From Heterotrichella gracilis (lineage: Eukaryota; Sar; Xanthophyceae; Tribonematales; Xanthonemataceae), in contig JAULBX010002556.1 of the NCBI GenBank assembly GCA_032358255.1, positions 1-64,000 on the forward strand: a stretch of DNA of 64,000 nucleotides. Direction: 5' to 3'. Made by a program: the position numbers and the translations under genes. Under the pieces are notes generated by a model that saw nothing but the letters and a program-made list of their open reading frames with translations, did not search any database and was not told the DNA's origin. Positions 1 through 12,400 of the stretch are shown in pieces (within the stretch, counting starts at the first letter, position 1; each line of letters opens with the position of its first letter).

Positions 1-255
1 ACCCCCCCCCCACCAAGTGCGCAGCAGGAAACCAATGGTCCAAATACAACGATGATTATTATCATGCGTGTTTCCTTAGTACTACATGCAATGTCATATT
101 AAGTACTTCACCTAATCGCAGTAGCTTCTGCCGTGGCAAACCCTTGCTAAGCTTTGCATTGGTCGTGAACTTCCTTGTTAGGGTTTACAGTGGTCGAGAA
201 AAGCCCTTGCTAGAGTTACCAGTGCCGTTGTGACCCTAGGGCTGTGTGTCTGCAG

Positions 256-495
256 CACCTCCGCCCACCCCACCTCCATCACCACCACCAAACCCGCCAC
301 CACCAAAGCCCCCCACACCACCACCACCATCACCACCCTTACCGCCACCCAACCCCCCACCGCCATCACCCCCCCCGCCGCCGTCGCCAAGGCCCCCACC
401 ACCAACACCTCCACCACCACCACCATCGCCACCACCGCCGCCACCCACCCCACCACCATCGCCACCACCACCACCACCCGCGCCGCCTCAGGATG
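256..495 (+). other. First polyproline hinge exon of the matrix protein
   Basis: The frame with a CAG acceptor at 253-255 and a GTGAGG donor at 496 encodes about 80 residues of almost pure PPPPSPPPPPP type, ending PPQDG. Similar shorter hinges open later modules at 2939-2984, 5082-5181, 7777-7840, the 3' half of 10591-10734, and 13361-13520. Such runs are the classical glycosylated rod segments of pherophorin-like or hydroxyproline-rich algal wall proteins. The antisense Gly/Val-rich and Gly-rich frames are shadows of this composition. Confidence 0.8.
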
Positions 496-3400
496 GTGAG
501 GGTTCCCAGCCTGATAAACTCTAAACCGTAAACAGAAAGTTAATGGTTCCATTCTCAATATGCGCTGATCCCTTGCACCATTCCCCCGCATCCCATGACC
601 CGGCAAGCAAAGCCCATACCCTACTACTCCCCCATCGGCCCCCCCATTTTAACCCCGTATTTTCCCTCTTCATGCCCCATGTGCCACATTTGCAAAATTG
701 TCGCAGCCCCCAAGCTTGGCCCCCATTCCGAGGTGGACCAGAACCCCTCGCTCCTTGTTGATTGTGGCTGGAACCCTTGCCAAGGGTTTGCCTATAAACC
801 CTCCAAGGGTTCCCCTACACCCTCTCCCAGCCGGTTGTGCCTGGAACCCTGGTCAAAGCCCCGCATGAAACCCTCGTCAAGGGTTGTGCCTGGACCCTGT
901 TCCCCAGGGCTTGCTTGAAACCCTCGTCAAGGGTTTTGCATGGAACCCCCTCTCCAAGGGTATGGCGCACTCACCCCCTGTCCCCTTGCTCCCACCCGCA
1001 GTGTCATGGCGTCCCTTCTTCCCCACCCGCCAGGACGGGCTCAGGGATATGATTACTGGGCCCAGGCAGGAGTGCCCATCGGTAAGCCCTAAACCTTAAA
1101 CCCTAACCATAAACCCTAAAACCATAAACCCTAATACACAAGCCCCGCCAGGACGGGCTCCCGGATATGATTACTGGGCCCAGGCAGGAGTGCCCAACGG
1201 TAAGCCCTGCAACCCTAACTATAACCAAAAAACCTGAACCCTAAGCCCCTCCAGTCTGACTGCATGGAGGTGCCCTACACCCTATTCTAAACCCTAATCC
1301 CTAAACCCCAATGCTTGCTTCTGCCAGAAAGTGGTGGTCCGCCTGTCTGCGGTTGGAGACAACCGCAGATGGTTAGGGTCCAGAGTTTAGGGTTTAGATG
1401 TCTGCCTCCAAACCTCTGCCCCCTCTGTAGGTTTAGGGTCTAGGGTTAATGAGCGCCTCCACCCCTATATTTCGGGGTTTATGGTTTGATGTTCTTCACT
1501 GTAGGATTCATGGAAACCCCTTCGTGCAAATGGCACTGCCAGCCTGTGAGCGTTGGATGCTCTGCAGCCGTTTAGGGTTGAGGGCTCAGGGTTTAGGGTT
1601 TATGTACCTATATGCCTCCGCTCCACTGCAGGGTCTATTGTCTAGGGTTCACTAACGCCTCCACACCTTGCCCTCATGTAGGGAACCTGGGTGGCCTCTG
1701 TGCGTGTGTCCTCCGCAGCAACGGCCTTTGAAGCCAACTGCACCGATGGAACCTCGCTGCTCTACAAGCGCTCAGACACATACGCGTTTGGCGACCCTGC
1801 GGTGACGTCACCCGATGGCTTCACCCAGGCGGCGGTTTCATGGTCCTACACCGATTATGCCCCATCTCAATACACGCCAAACGTACGTGTGGAACCCTAC
1901 ACCCTGCACCCTACACCCTACACCCTACACCCTACACCCTACACCCTACACCCTGCACCCTGCACCTTGCCCTGCAAGCCAAGGGTTCAATAAGGGCTGC
2001 CTCAAACCTAAACCCTTACCCCTCACCGTGCACCCTTACTCCTACCTCTTAACCCCATCCACCAACCCTACAACCAACCTTCCAACCCCCACTCCACCCC
2101 CGTCACCACCTTTAACTCCACCCCCTAGCCCCCACCCCACCCCCATCCCCGCCCTAAACCCTGACCCCTAACCCCCACCCCACCCCCATCCCCCACCACA
2201 GATCATCCAGTTGTTGGGCCTGCCCAATGCCACCTTGCTGTCCTATCAGCCGACATTCAACTTCGACTGCGGCATCTACGGGCGCATCACTGGCTGGCAG
2301 TTCATATACAAAGGCTCCGCGATTGTGACCCAAGTCAGCTTCAAGTGCACACCGCTGGTGCGTGGCGGCTGGAGTGTAGGGTGTAGGGTCTAGGGTTTGT
2401 ACACACTGAAGGGTTTTATTGTGACGCAAGTCAGCTTCAAGTGCACACCGCTGGTGCGTGGCGGCTGGGGTGTGGGGTGTAGGATTTGTTCACGATGTAG
2501 GGTTGTAGGGGTTAGGGATCCCATCTATGGTTTGGGATTGGGTTTTGTAGGGCTTGGGGTCGAGGCATCCCATCAGCTGGCAGGTTGGCCAGCCACCAAG
2601 GGTTGTAGGGTGTGTGCAAAACCCTTTATTAGGGTGTTGCATTCCTGTCTCATTTTGCCAGCTGGCAGGTCCTATCAGCAGGTTGGCCACATGCGCCAGA
2701 AATGCACCCCTAGGTGGCTGGCCTGTCTAGGGTTCATGTTCCAGGTTGCAGGGTTTCACACATCTGTGGAGCGGGGGTAGGGTTGGGACCAAAACCCCAC
2801 ATTGACACGCAAACAGCTCCGCATGAGTGCTCACTTACCCCTTTGCCAAAAGCTCTGCACCCACCCTAATGAAGGGTTTTACACGCGCCCTACAAATCGT
2901 CTTTTGCACGGACCCTAACCAAGGGTTTTGGTGTGCAGAACTACAACCAGCCGCCCTCGCCCCCGCCCTCACCCCCACAAGCAGGTGCGGAGCCCCAACC
3001 CCCAAATCCCAAACCCTAAACCCTAGCCTGGCCCTGGCCCTGGGACCTGGGTGTGGCCCGATGGCAGCAAACCCTACAGCCCTCATCCTGAAACCTAGCT
3101 CCGACCCTACCAGGGGCTTGGTATTGCCAACGGCGCCAAATGGCGAATGTGTCCCCCAGTGCCGTGCCCTTTGATCACCTTGCATTGGTTTGGCCAGTGG
3201 TATCGCACCAGCCGATTTGGATGGCCGTGGTATGGTCAGTAGCAAAGTGGCAATCGGCCGAACCAGCCTCTTACATACCAGCATACCCATGTGAATGCGT
3301 CTGTCCCGGCATTGCTTCCACCGGAGTAAAAGGCCTGTCACCTTCTTGGACAAATTCCAGCATGTTGCAAATGTTGCCCCTGAAAACCCTGTTGTGGTCC

Positions 3401-6400
3401 CTGCCCAAGCGAACGCTAATGCTTGCCTCCAAAACCCTGCAGAGGGTTTCCTGCCTTGGCTCCCATCCGATCGATCCAGCTATGGCTACACAGTCAAGCC
3501 AGCACAGCTATGCCCAGCGGTGAGTACCCTGAAACCCTTAACCCTGATACCTGGAACCCTTGACACCCTGAAACCTAAACCCGGTCACAGGTATCAATGA
3601 CATCAACATATGGACCCTGAGGCCCTGAATCCTGAACCCTGTCACAGGTACCGTAACGTCATCACATCCCATAGGGACCCTCAACCATGCATGTACGGCA
3701 AACACCCACCTCTGCCAGATCTCCATCCCTCAGTACCCCAGGTGCCAAGCGGCTCCTGAGCTGCTGCAAGTGCGCATAGCCAGGGTTTAGGGTTACCTTG
3801 AACCCTAAACCCTCAACATAAAGCCAGCCAGGCCTTGCCACTCAAGACCTACACTAAAACCCACCACCACAGCCTGGTCACCCCACATCCTAAATGTGTC
3901 CGCTTTTGGGCTCCTGGCTGGTGTGCGTGAAAACCTACACCGAGGCTTTCCACAATCTGAATTTTTTTCTACTGCAGGGCTCCTGGCTGGTGTACGTGCA
4001 AGCCTATGCAGATGGGTATCAGCTGTACCGTATGTTAGGCAACTGCAGCGACAACACCCAGATCTTCTACTCCATCGACGCATACATGATATTCCCCGAT
4101 GACGCCTCCAAGATACTCACTGCTGGCTCGCCCGACGGGTTCACGATCGGCAAGGGGAGGTACAGGGAAACGGATGGCTACCCAACGTACACTCCCCAAC
4201 CGGTGGGTGCTGGGGGTGGGGGGTGGTGGAGGATGGGGGGGGTCCTTGGGGCGGAGACGGGGGATGTGTTTATTAGGATCTAGGATGTAGGGTTTAGGGT
4301 TACATGTTGTGGGGTCCTTGGGGCTGAGATGCGCTGTGTGTTCTTTAGGGCTTAGGGTTACATGTGGTGGGGCTGAGCCTGGCCCGGGACACCCAAGGCT
4401 TTGAAGGGCAATTGTGTAGGGCATTAGGGCTTTAGGGTTTCTGCCCCCCCTTCCCCCAGACACGCCCCCCTCCCCGCCCTTTCCCCCGCAGATCACTCAG
4501 GTCATAGCGGTGCGGCCCGACTCCCAGCAACCCTGGAACACCCAGCCATTTGAGGGGCGGTGCGGGTCCCTGGGACGCATCACGGGGTGGCAGTTCCAGA
4601 CCAAGGAGGCACAGAACGGTGGCCAGACCTCAGCCGCACCCATGGCCGTGCGCTTCCGCTGCACCCCAGTGGTAAGGCAGCGTGGGGCGTGGGCTAGGGT
4701 TTAGGGTTTCTGCCAGCGAGCCGACAGCTGTGAGCTTCCGATGCAACCCTGTGGTATGGTGATTGTTTAGGGTTTAAGGTTTCGCTGGTGCGCCGCTGTC
4801 GGTGCGCCGCACATGCACTAGCGGAAATTGAAGGTAGGGTAGGGGGCACATTTAGGGTTTGGGTTGAAGTTCAAGGTTCATGGTTTTGCACGAGGCTCTG
4901 GCCGCGCTGGTTGGCTGTGTGCTTCACATGTGCCCCAGCAGTGAGGGTGCGTAGGGATCGATTGTGCTGTAGGGTTTAGGGTCTAGGGTTACCGGTTTAT
5001 AGTGCATGAGATTGAGAGCAGCAGAGTGGTGTCATGATTTTGGAACTCACGCATGACCCCCCCTTTCCCCCCCCCTTGCAGTATTACACCTACCCTTCAC
5101 CGCCGCCCAGCCCCCCGCCCAAGCCCATCCCCCCGCCACCACCACCACCCTCGCCACCACCGCCATCCCCTCCCGCTGTCGGTGCGTGTGGTGGTGCCCC
5201 CTTGCTGGGGGTGTGTGGGGTAACTGCCGCAGGCTACGCACACACCCCACCCACAGCCACAGCCACAGCCACACCCCGCACCCCACACACCACCCACAAC
5301 ACTCACACCACACCACAAAAGCACACGCAAGAAGCCCAACACAATCACAGTCATCACATCACAACACACACACACACACACAACCATAGCCACCACAACC
5401 ATAGCCATGGATGCCGAGAAGAGAGCACAACTTGCCACCTTTGCAGGCCTTCTCGCCCCCTGTTCCCTACCCTGCGTTCCTATTGACCATATTATCTCAA
5501 CCCCCTGTTCCTCCCCCTTATGCCCGCTGTCGGCTACACCCCTTGGGCCCCAAAGTTCATGCAACATCAACAGGGAAACACAGCTGCGGGAAATCAACAA
5601 CATTTTGCTAGCAGCCATTCTCTCACCCCTTGTCCCCTCCCCTACTCCTGCAATGGGCTACACCGACTGGACCCCCAAAACCCCATGCCAAATCAACAGA
5701 AATACATTTTTGTAACACCTATTTTCTCAACCCCCTGTTTCCTCCCCTGTGCTCCTGCAGTTGGCTACACCGACTGGACCCCCAAGTTCATGGTGTATGG
5801 TCAGGAGGCCATGCCCATTGTCACCCAAGATGCGGCAGAGTGCCCCGCAGGGGAGTATATTAGTGAACTGGGGATGACCAACAGCAAGTACTGGATGTTC
5901 AACTACGTGCGTGATCCTCAACCCTAAACTGCTGTGGTAGGGTGTTAAGGGTTTGGGGGAAGGGTATTACCGAGCTGGGGCTTGACCATCAGCAAGTACT
6001 GGGTGTTCGATTGCGTGAGTGATCCTCAACCCTAAGCTGCTGTGGTAGGGTGTTTAGGGTTTTGGGGAAAGGGTAATTGGAGCTGGGGCTGAACACAAAT
6101 GCACGACCCCAACACTGCGGGTCAAGGTATTTAGGGCAATGCTTGACTGCAGAATGGGAGTGCCCTTGGGGTGTAGGGGCACTGCCATTACACCCCAGAT
6201 CCTCTAAAACAAACTATACCCTCATCGGCCTTTACGCCCGCTCACATGACCCCAAACCCTAAACACTGAACCCTAAACCCTGGCCCCCGCCTGCAGAGCT
6301 ATCCTGGCCCCGTCACCGGGTTTAAGCCCGCTCACATGACCCCAAACCCTAAACCCTAAACACTCACCCCCGCCTGCAGAGTTACCCTGGCCCCATCACC

Positions 6401-9400
6401 GGCCTTTAAGCCCGCTCACATGACCCTAAACCCTAAACCCTAAACACTCACCCCCGCCCGCAGAGCTATCCTGGCCCCCTCACCGGCCTCCAGGCCCGAT
6501 GCACCAATGGCCAGCAGTTTGTGAGCGGCGCTTTCTCGCAGTTGTACAACACCTCGCTGCCAAAGGTGGTGGCGGGCCCTGGCGGCATCACCCAACTGAC
6601 ACTGCAGTATATTCTGGAGGACCAAAAGGCTGGGGTGTATGGCTATGAGCAGGTGCGGTGTAGGGCTATGTTTAGGGTTTCAGGGTTCCAGGGTTGTTGG
6701 GGCATTTGGCTATGAGCAGGTGCGTCTGTTGATCTAGGGTGTAGGGTGAAGCTGGGGTTTTCTTACAGGGTCGCCTTTTTGCAGCCCCGCCCCCCCCAAG
6801 ATCTCGGAACATTCCTGGGGAAAGGTTGCCCAACCCCCATCCCACCCCCACCCCCCTCTGCAGTGGTCCAGCCGCGCCAGTGGCTATCCAGCGACCCCAC
6901 CAACCCTAAAAAAACCCAAATCACCCGAATTTCTGGAAAACCCTGGAAAAACAAAAAGACCCTGAAAACTCGCCTGAAAGTGCGCACCCCCCTCATGCAG
7001 TCGTCCTTCATCAACAGCATCAACGCAATACCCCGGCTGTGGTATGGCGGCTGGGACCCAGTCACAGGACCCTACGGGGACCCACTGGGGGGCACACAGC
7101 TCACCACAGTGACCCTGGCCTGCCCCCCCAACACCCGCATGGGGGGATTCCAGGTGCAGACCCAGTCCTCAGTGACTGCTAGTGGTAGGGTGCTGCTGCT
7201 GACTGGTGGAAGGCGCCTGGTCAGCCTGCGCCTGCAGTGCACACCCCAGGTAGGGTTTTGAGGAGGGCGGTGGGCGGTAGGTGATGGGGTGTGGTAGGGT
7301 TTGGGGTGGGTTTTAGGTGCAGACCCAGTCCTCGGTGACTGCTGGTGGTAGGGTGCTGCTGGGGACCGGTGCACTGCACCTGGTCAGCCTGCGCCTGCAG
7401 TGCACACCCCAGGTAAGGGTTTTGTGTAGGGTGTCTGGTAGGGTTTCGGGGAGGGTAATTGTTGGGGTATGTGGTCAGCATGCGCCCGCAGTGCACACCC
7501 CCAGGTAGGGTTGTGGTAGGACATGGGTGTGGTGGTTGCTAGGGTGTGGTAGGGTTTGGGGTGGGTGTCAGATTGACTCGTGGAATGTGGTGTCAGAATG
7601 CTGCGTAGTGTTTGGTGACCGTTTTGAGTGACGTTACACAGCGCTGCGCCCTCCCCTTGTTATTCGCCCCCTTGATCTCGCACCCATGCACCGCGCAACC
7701 CACATATGGTGCCAGGCGGTGTGACGTGCACCCATTGTAACCCCCGCCCACTCCCGCACCACCCCCACTCCCGCAGCCCACCGGCATCAGCCCCCCTCCT
7801 CCACCATCACCGCCGCCAGCGCCACCGGAGCTGACAGAACGTACGCACCCTAAACCCTAAACCCTGAACCCTAAACTATAAACCCTACACCCTACAGCCA
7901 TCACCGCCACTGCCTCCGGAGCAGACAGAACGTACGCACTCTACCCCAAAACCCTAAACCCTTATTCTGTGGACAAACTTACCAAGTGCTGAATCCCTTA
8001 GAATATGTCGTGCAGTTGGCAAGCTACTGACTTGGAATGTCCCTCTTTGCCTACAACCCTCTCAAGCGCCCTCCCAGGAGACTGTTTGACCTCATCACCT
8101 GCACGACAAGAGTGTGTGTCAGCTAAGAACTTTCAACCCTATGCACCATCGTGATGTGTGTATGGTGGCATCCTAAATATGACATACAATGTATTGCGGT
8201 GTGCGGGTATCCATCAATGCCCTGAGGGTGATGAGGCGCCTTGGTTCCCACACACTAGCTTACCTCACCCTACACCCTCCTGGCCCTAAACCCTAAACCC
8301 TAGACCTTAAAACCTCCCCTTGCCCACGCAGCTGGCTAAACCCAGTGGCTCCCTAAGCCTTAAACACAACTGTAAACCCTACTCTCCAATCCCTAGATCT
8401 GATACACCTCCCCTTTCCCACGCAGCTGGCTGGACGCAGTGGATCCCAGAGTCCCTATACCCTAACCCCAAACCCTGATTTGTGAACCCTGAACCCCCAC
8501 ACGCAGCTGGCTGGACGCAGTGGATCCCAGAGTCCCGCACAGAGTCAGGCCTCGCAAGCACCTTCCCCGCACAGGCAAGTCTGGTGGTGGTGTGCTGGGT
8601 TCAGGGTACTGATGCTACCCTGAGCATGGTACTGTTGGTACCCTCAGCAATATGCTGATGCTTTCATGAGCTCCTAAGGCAATTTGCCTGTTGCATGTAC
8701 TCCATGGTAGCCAACCCTGGGGCCCTTCCACTGCCACACGCGAGCAATGGCATTTTCCGTTTGCCTCCCCCTCCCCTGCCCCTCCCCCCTGCACGCATAC
8801 AGCACCACATGCAGTAAACCCTAAACGCAGCAAACCCTGACCCCCTATTTGCCCACCCCCCCTGCCCCAGACCTGCCCCAACTCCTGGACTCCCACTGCA
8901 CCACAAGCAGTAAACCCCAAACCCTAAGTGCCACAAACCCTAATCTCCTTCCCTCCCCCCCCCCTGCCCCAGACCTGCCCCAACGGTGGCGCACTCACAT
9001 GCAGTAAACCCTAACACTACGTGCCTCAAACCCTAATCCCGATACCTCCCTCACCCCCCTGCCCCAGACCTGCCCCAATGGCGGTGCACTCACATCCATT
9101 GGAGTGAGGTACAACCCCGCAAACGCATGGGCAGACGACCCCGCGCACCAAATGGAGGGCCTGCTCGGAAACTGCAGGTAACCCGAAACCCTAAACCCTA
9201 AAACCCTGAACCAAGTGGAGTGTTTGCTAGGAAAATGCAGCCGCATCTACCCTAAACCCTCCTTCCCTCATGTTTTGCCCCCTGACACTTCCAGTGCCTG
9301 ATATTGGCAATAAGCGCATGTCTCTCCATATGCCACCGCCAAATCCTCCACCACCCCCCAACACCAACCCCCACACACCCCGGCTCCCACCATACATGCA

Positions 9401-12400
9401 CACACACCAACCCCCCCTCCCCACCCACCCCCACCCCCACCCCCACTCTGCAGCGATGGCACTGCACTGTCCACCTTTATACCCACCTTTGGCTCGCTCA
9501 GTGCATACGTGGCGCTGCCTGGCAAGGGGGCTGACGGATACCTGCGCACAAATTGGCAGTTCACCACGCAGGTGAGGGTGTGAGGGTTTTAAGGGTTTTA
9601 AGGGCTTTAGGGTTTTAGGGTCGAGGAGAACGTTTTCTGTAGGTGCAAAAGGTTGGCGCTCTACCACGCAGGTTGCTGTGGAGTGTGGGGTGTTGGACAA
9701 CCCTGGAAACCCTAATACTCTGACGAGGTTTGCAGGGCGCCAGTTGGCAGTTTTCCAGGCTGGAGAATGCAGGGCTTTGGGGTGTAGGGTGCAGAGTTTT
9801 AAGGGTTAGGTTGCAAGGTTTAATGACCAGTGTGGCGCTGCCTGTTGGAGTGTACCAGGCCAAAGGGTTTCAGGGTGCCCAAGGGTTTCAGGGTTTCCAA
9901 GGTGTGGGATGAAGGGTTTTGAGGAGACGGCTTCCAGCTGGCAGTCAACCATTGATGAGCACGCAGGCAGGAAAAGTGTATTAGGTGATCAGGACGTAGG
10001 GTATTAGGGCTTCTGTGAAAATGCCCTCTCCCCTCTCCTTCCACCCACCCCCCTCGCCCCCACCCGCAGCGCAACTACGTGGACCCCACCTTCCCGGTAG
10101 TGGGCCTGGGCCTGGTGGGGATCCTCAACCCCCGGCTCTATCCCATCGATCCCAACGCCATCTATCCCGGGGACAAGTACGTGCTGGCCAACATCCAGTG
10201 CGGGGGATACCTGGCAGGTGAGTGCTAGGGTGTAGGGTTCAGGTTTTAGGGTTTAGGGTTTTAGGGTTTTGCACCTGACTTCCAGGGCGGGGGCTACCTG
10301 GCAGGTGAGTGCTAGGGTTTAAGGTTTACGGTAGGGTTTTGGCGCCGGGCATCCAGTGCGGGGGATACCTGGCAGGTAAGGAATCCTGGCATCATGGCTT
10401 GAACACGGCTGCAGGCAAGAACCGTCACATGGTCATGATTACCCATGCAATGCATGCTAGTGAGCACACGTGCAATGACTGTTCATCGGATCAAACGTTA
10501 TCCCCCGGGGTTGCAGTCAGCGACATGTCCCCCGGGATGCAGTACTGGCCACTCAATATTTCTGACACCCTTGAGACCATGAAAACGCAGGGTTCCAGAT
10601 CCAGATCTACAACTGGCCGGTGCCCACAGTGGCAGCCATCAAGCTGCTGTGCTGGCCAAGTGGGTTCAACTTCCCGCCACCCATGCCGGCCAAGCCGCCC
10701 TCGCCGCCCCTGCCGCCCTCCCCACCCTCCTCATGTAAGTAGATGACTGGACAAACTAAAACCCTGAACCCTAAGCATCCAGGTTTACAGTTGGCTGGTG
10801 TCGGCCATCAAGAAGCTGCTGCTGGACCAAACCCTAAATCCTAATGGGGTTCATGTTCCCGCCACCCACGCCGGCCCAGCTACCTCCCCGCTTCTGCGGC
10901 CCTCCCCACCCCCTCCTTGTAGGAGGCGATTGGAGGGCCCTAAACCCTAAACCCTAAACGTCCAGATCTGCAATCCACATCCCCTGTCCCGTGCAGCCTG
11001 CTCACCCACCACTCCGCCCCTCTCCCTCCCCCTTCCCCTTTTCCCCCCTCGTTCCTCCCCGTTTCCCCCCTCACATGCCCCTTTCCCCCCCCGCAGCCGG
11101 CTACACCCGCTGGTCCCCCAACATCCCCCAACCGGCTGGAAGCATAGTGGACGAGGTTCGGTGCCCCGTGGGTCTCTACATCGTCGCCTTCAGGGTATAC
11201 TTCGATGCAGCGGGGCAGGCGTCCAATGCAGGGGCGTCCTATGCGGTACCCTATAGGGCGATCGTGGGCGTGGAGGCGGTGTGCAACTACGGTGCGTGCG
11301 GGAACCCTTGACTTTGAACCCTGAACCCCGTGCAGTTGTCGTTGTTCATCTCCAAACCCAGCGCTCATCCGTAACCTAGCAAACCCTAGTTCTCCCTTAC
11401 CTTAACTCCTAATCTCCCCCCTCTTGCAGGTGCCAAGCTCAAATCCATGGTGTTTATCCCCCTTGACAACTACGTTAGTCCCTGGGACACACCACATCCC
11501 AATGTGGGCGTGAACACCCCTAGGTCTCTCGACTCTGAACCTTTATCCCTCCCCCCCCTTGCAGATGCCAAGCTCAAGTCCATGGTGTTTATTCCCCCCA
11601 ACAACTACGTCAGTCCCTGGGACACATCTGATCCCAATGTGGGGGTGGGAAACCTCGCCGGCAGCACAGTCAACTACGGAACCCCCAAACCCTACAGGTG
11701 AACGCATATGTCACGTTCATGTGTGGGATGCTGTAACTTCAGCTTCATCTCTTAGCATGGCGGGTGAAAGTGGAAATGGCCACCTGGCAAGGCTGCTGGG
11801 GATCGAAGCAAACCCAACTTTGTTGATTACATTTGATTTTTAAACTTTAGCTTGCTGATCAGCTGCCACTAATGATTGACTTGGAGTACGGTGTTATAGA
11901 AAACCCCAGGTGTGCTAATGGGGGCAATCATTTTTCCATGTCACACTTCCCTCGTGACAGCCTCATAACCCCCCTAGAACACAGGCGCATTGGCCAAAAT
12001 CCCCAAAAAGCGCCGATCCTGACATTAAATCCCCGAGTCTCACACCTAGCTAGTCCCCAACTGTACAAAAGACGTCTTCACACTGCTGCGGCCCACATCC
12101 TGTTCTCCCCCTGTACCTGGTGGGCTGTGAGTAAGTTTTGCACCTTGTGCTGTCGTAGGGCAATCGGGGGCTATTACGCAATCGGAACCTACACCCCGGC
12201 CGGGAGCCCACCGGTAAGAACCTACCCTAGCACTTACCCTAGCACCTACCCTAGCACTAACCCTAGCCCTTAACCTATCAGCGCCTCTCATTGGCATCTG
12301 ACCATGGGCATTGGCTTATTGACTGTGGATGTTGGCAGCTTTTGGAGGGGGCGCCTCGTTAGCTGCTCCCACTTTCGCCATCACATCTTTATTACTCATA

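Noticed and set aside
178-606. Gly/Val-rich and Gly-rich minus-strand frames and the His/Thr-rich plus-strand frames over the first hinge
   Set aside because: They are shadows of the polyproline frame, which alone has matching splice sites and sister hinge exons downstream.
5260-5400. A CRISPR-like or tandem-repeat array in the CA/CACA-rich stretch
   Set aside because: Simple CA-type low complexity in an intron with no regular repeat-spacer structure; a nuclear eukaryotic context.
6746-7000. Upstream extension of exon 7001-7249 through the long open frame (VVQPRQWLSSDPT..)
   Set aside because: Exon phase fits only the acceptor at 6999-7000. The upstream Lys-rich part derives from CCCTAAA-like sequence.
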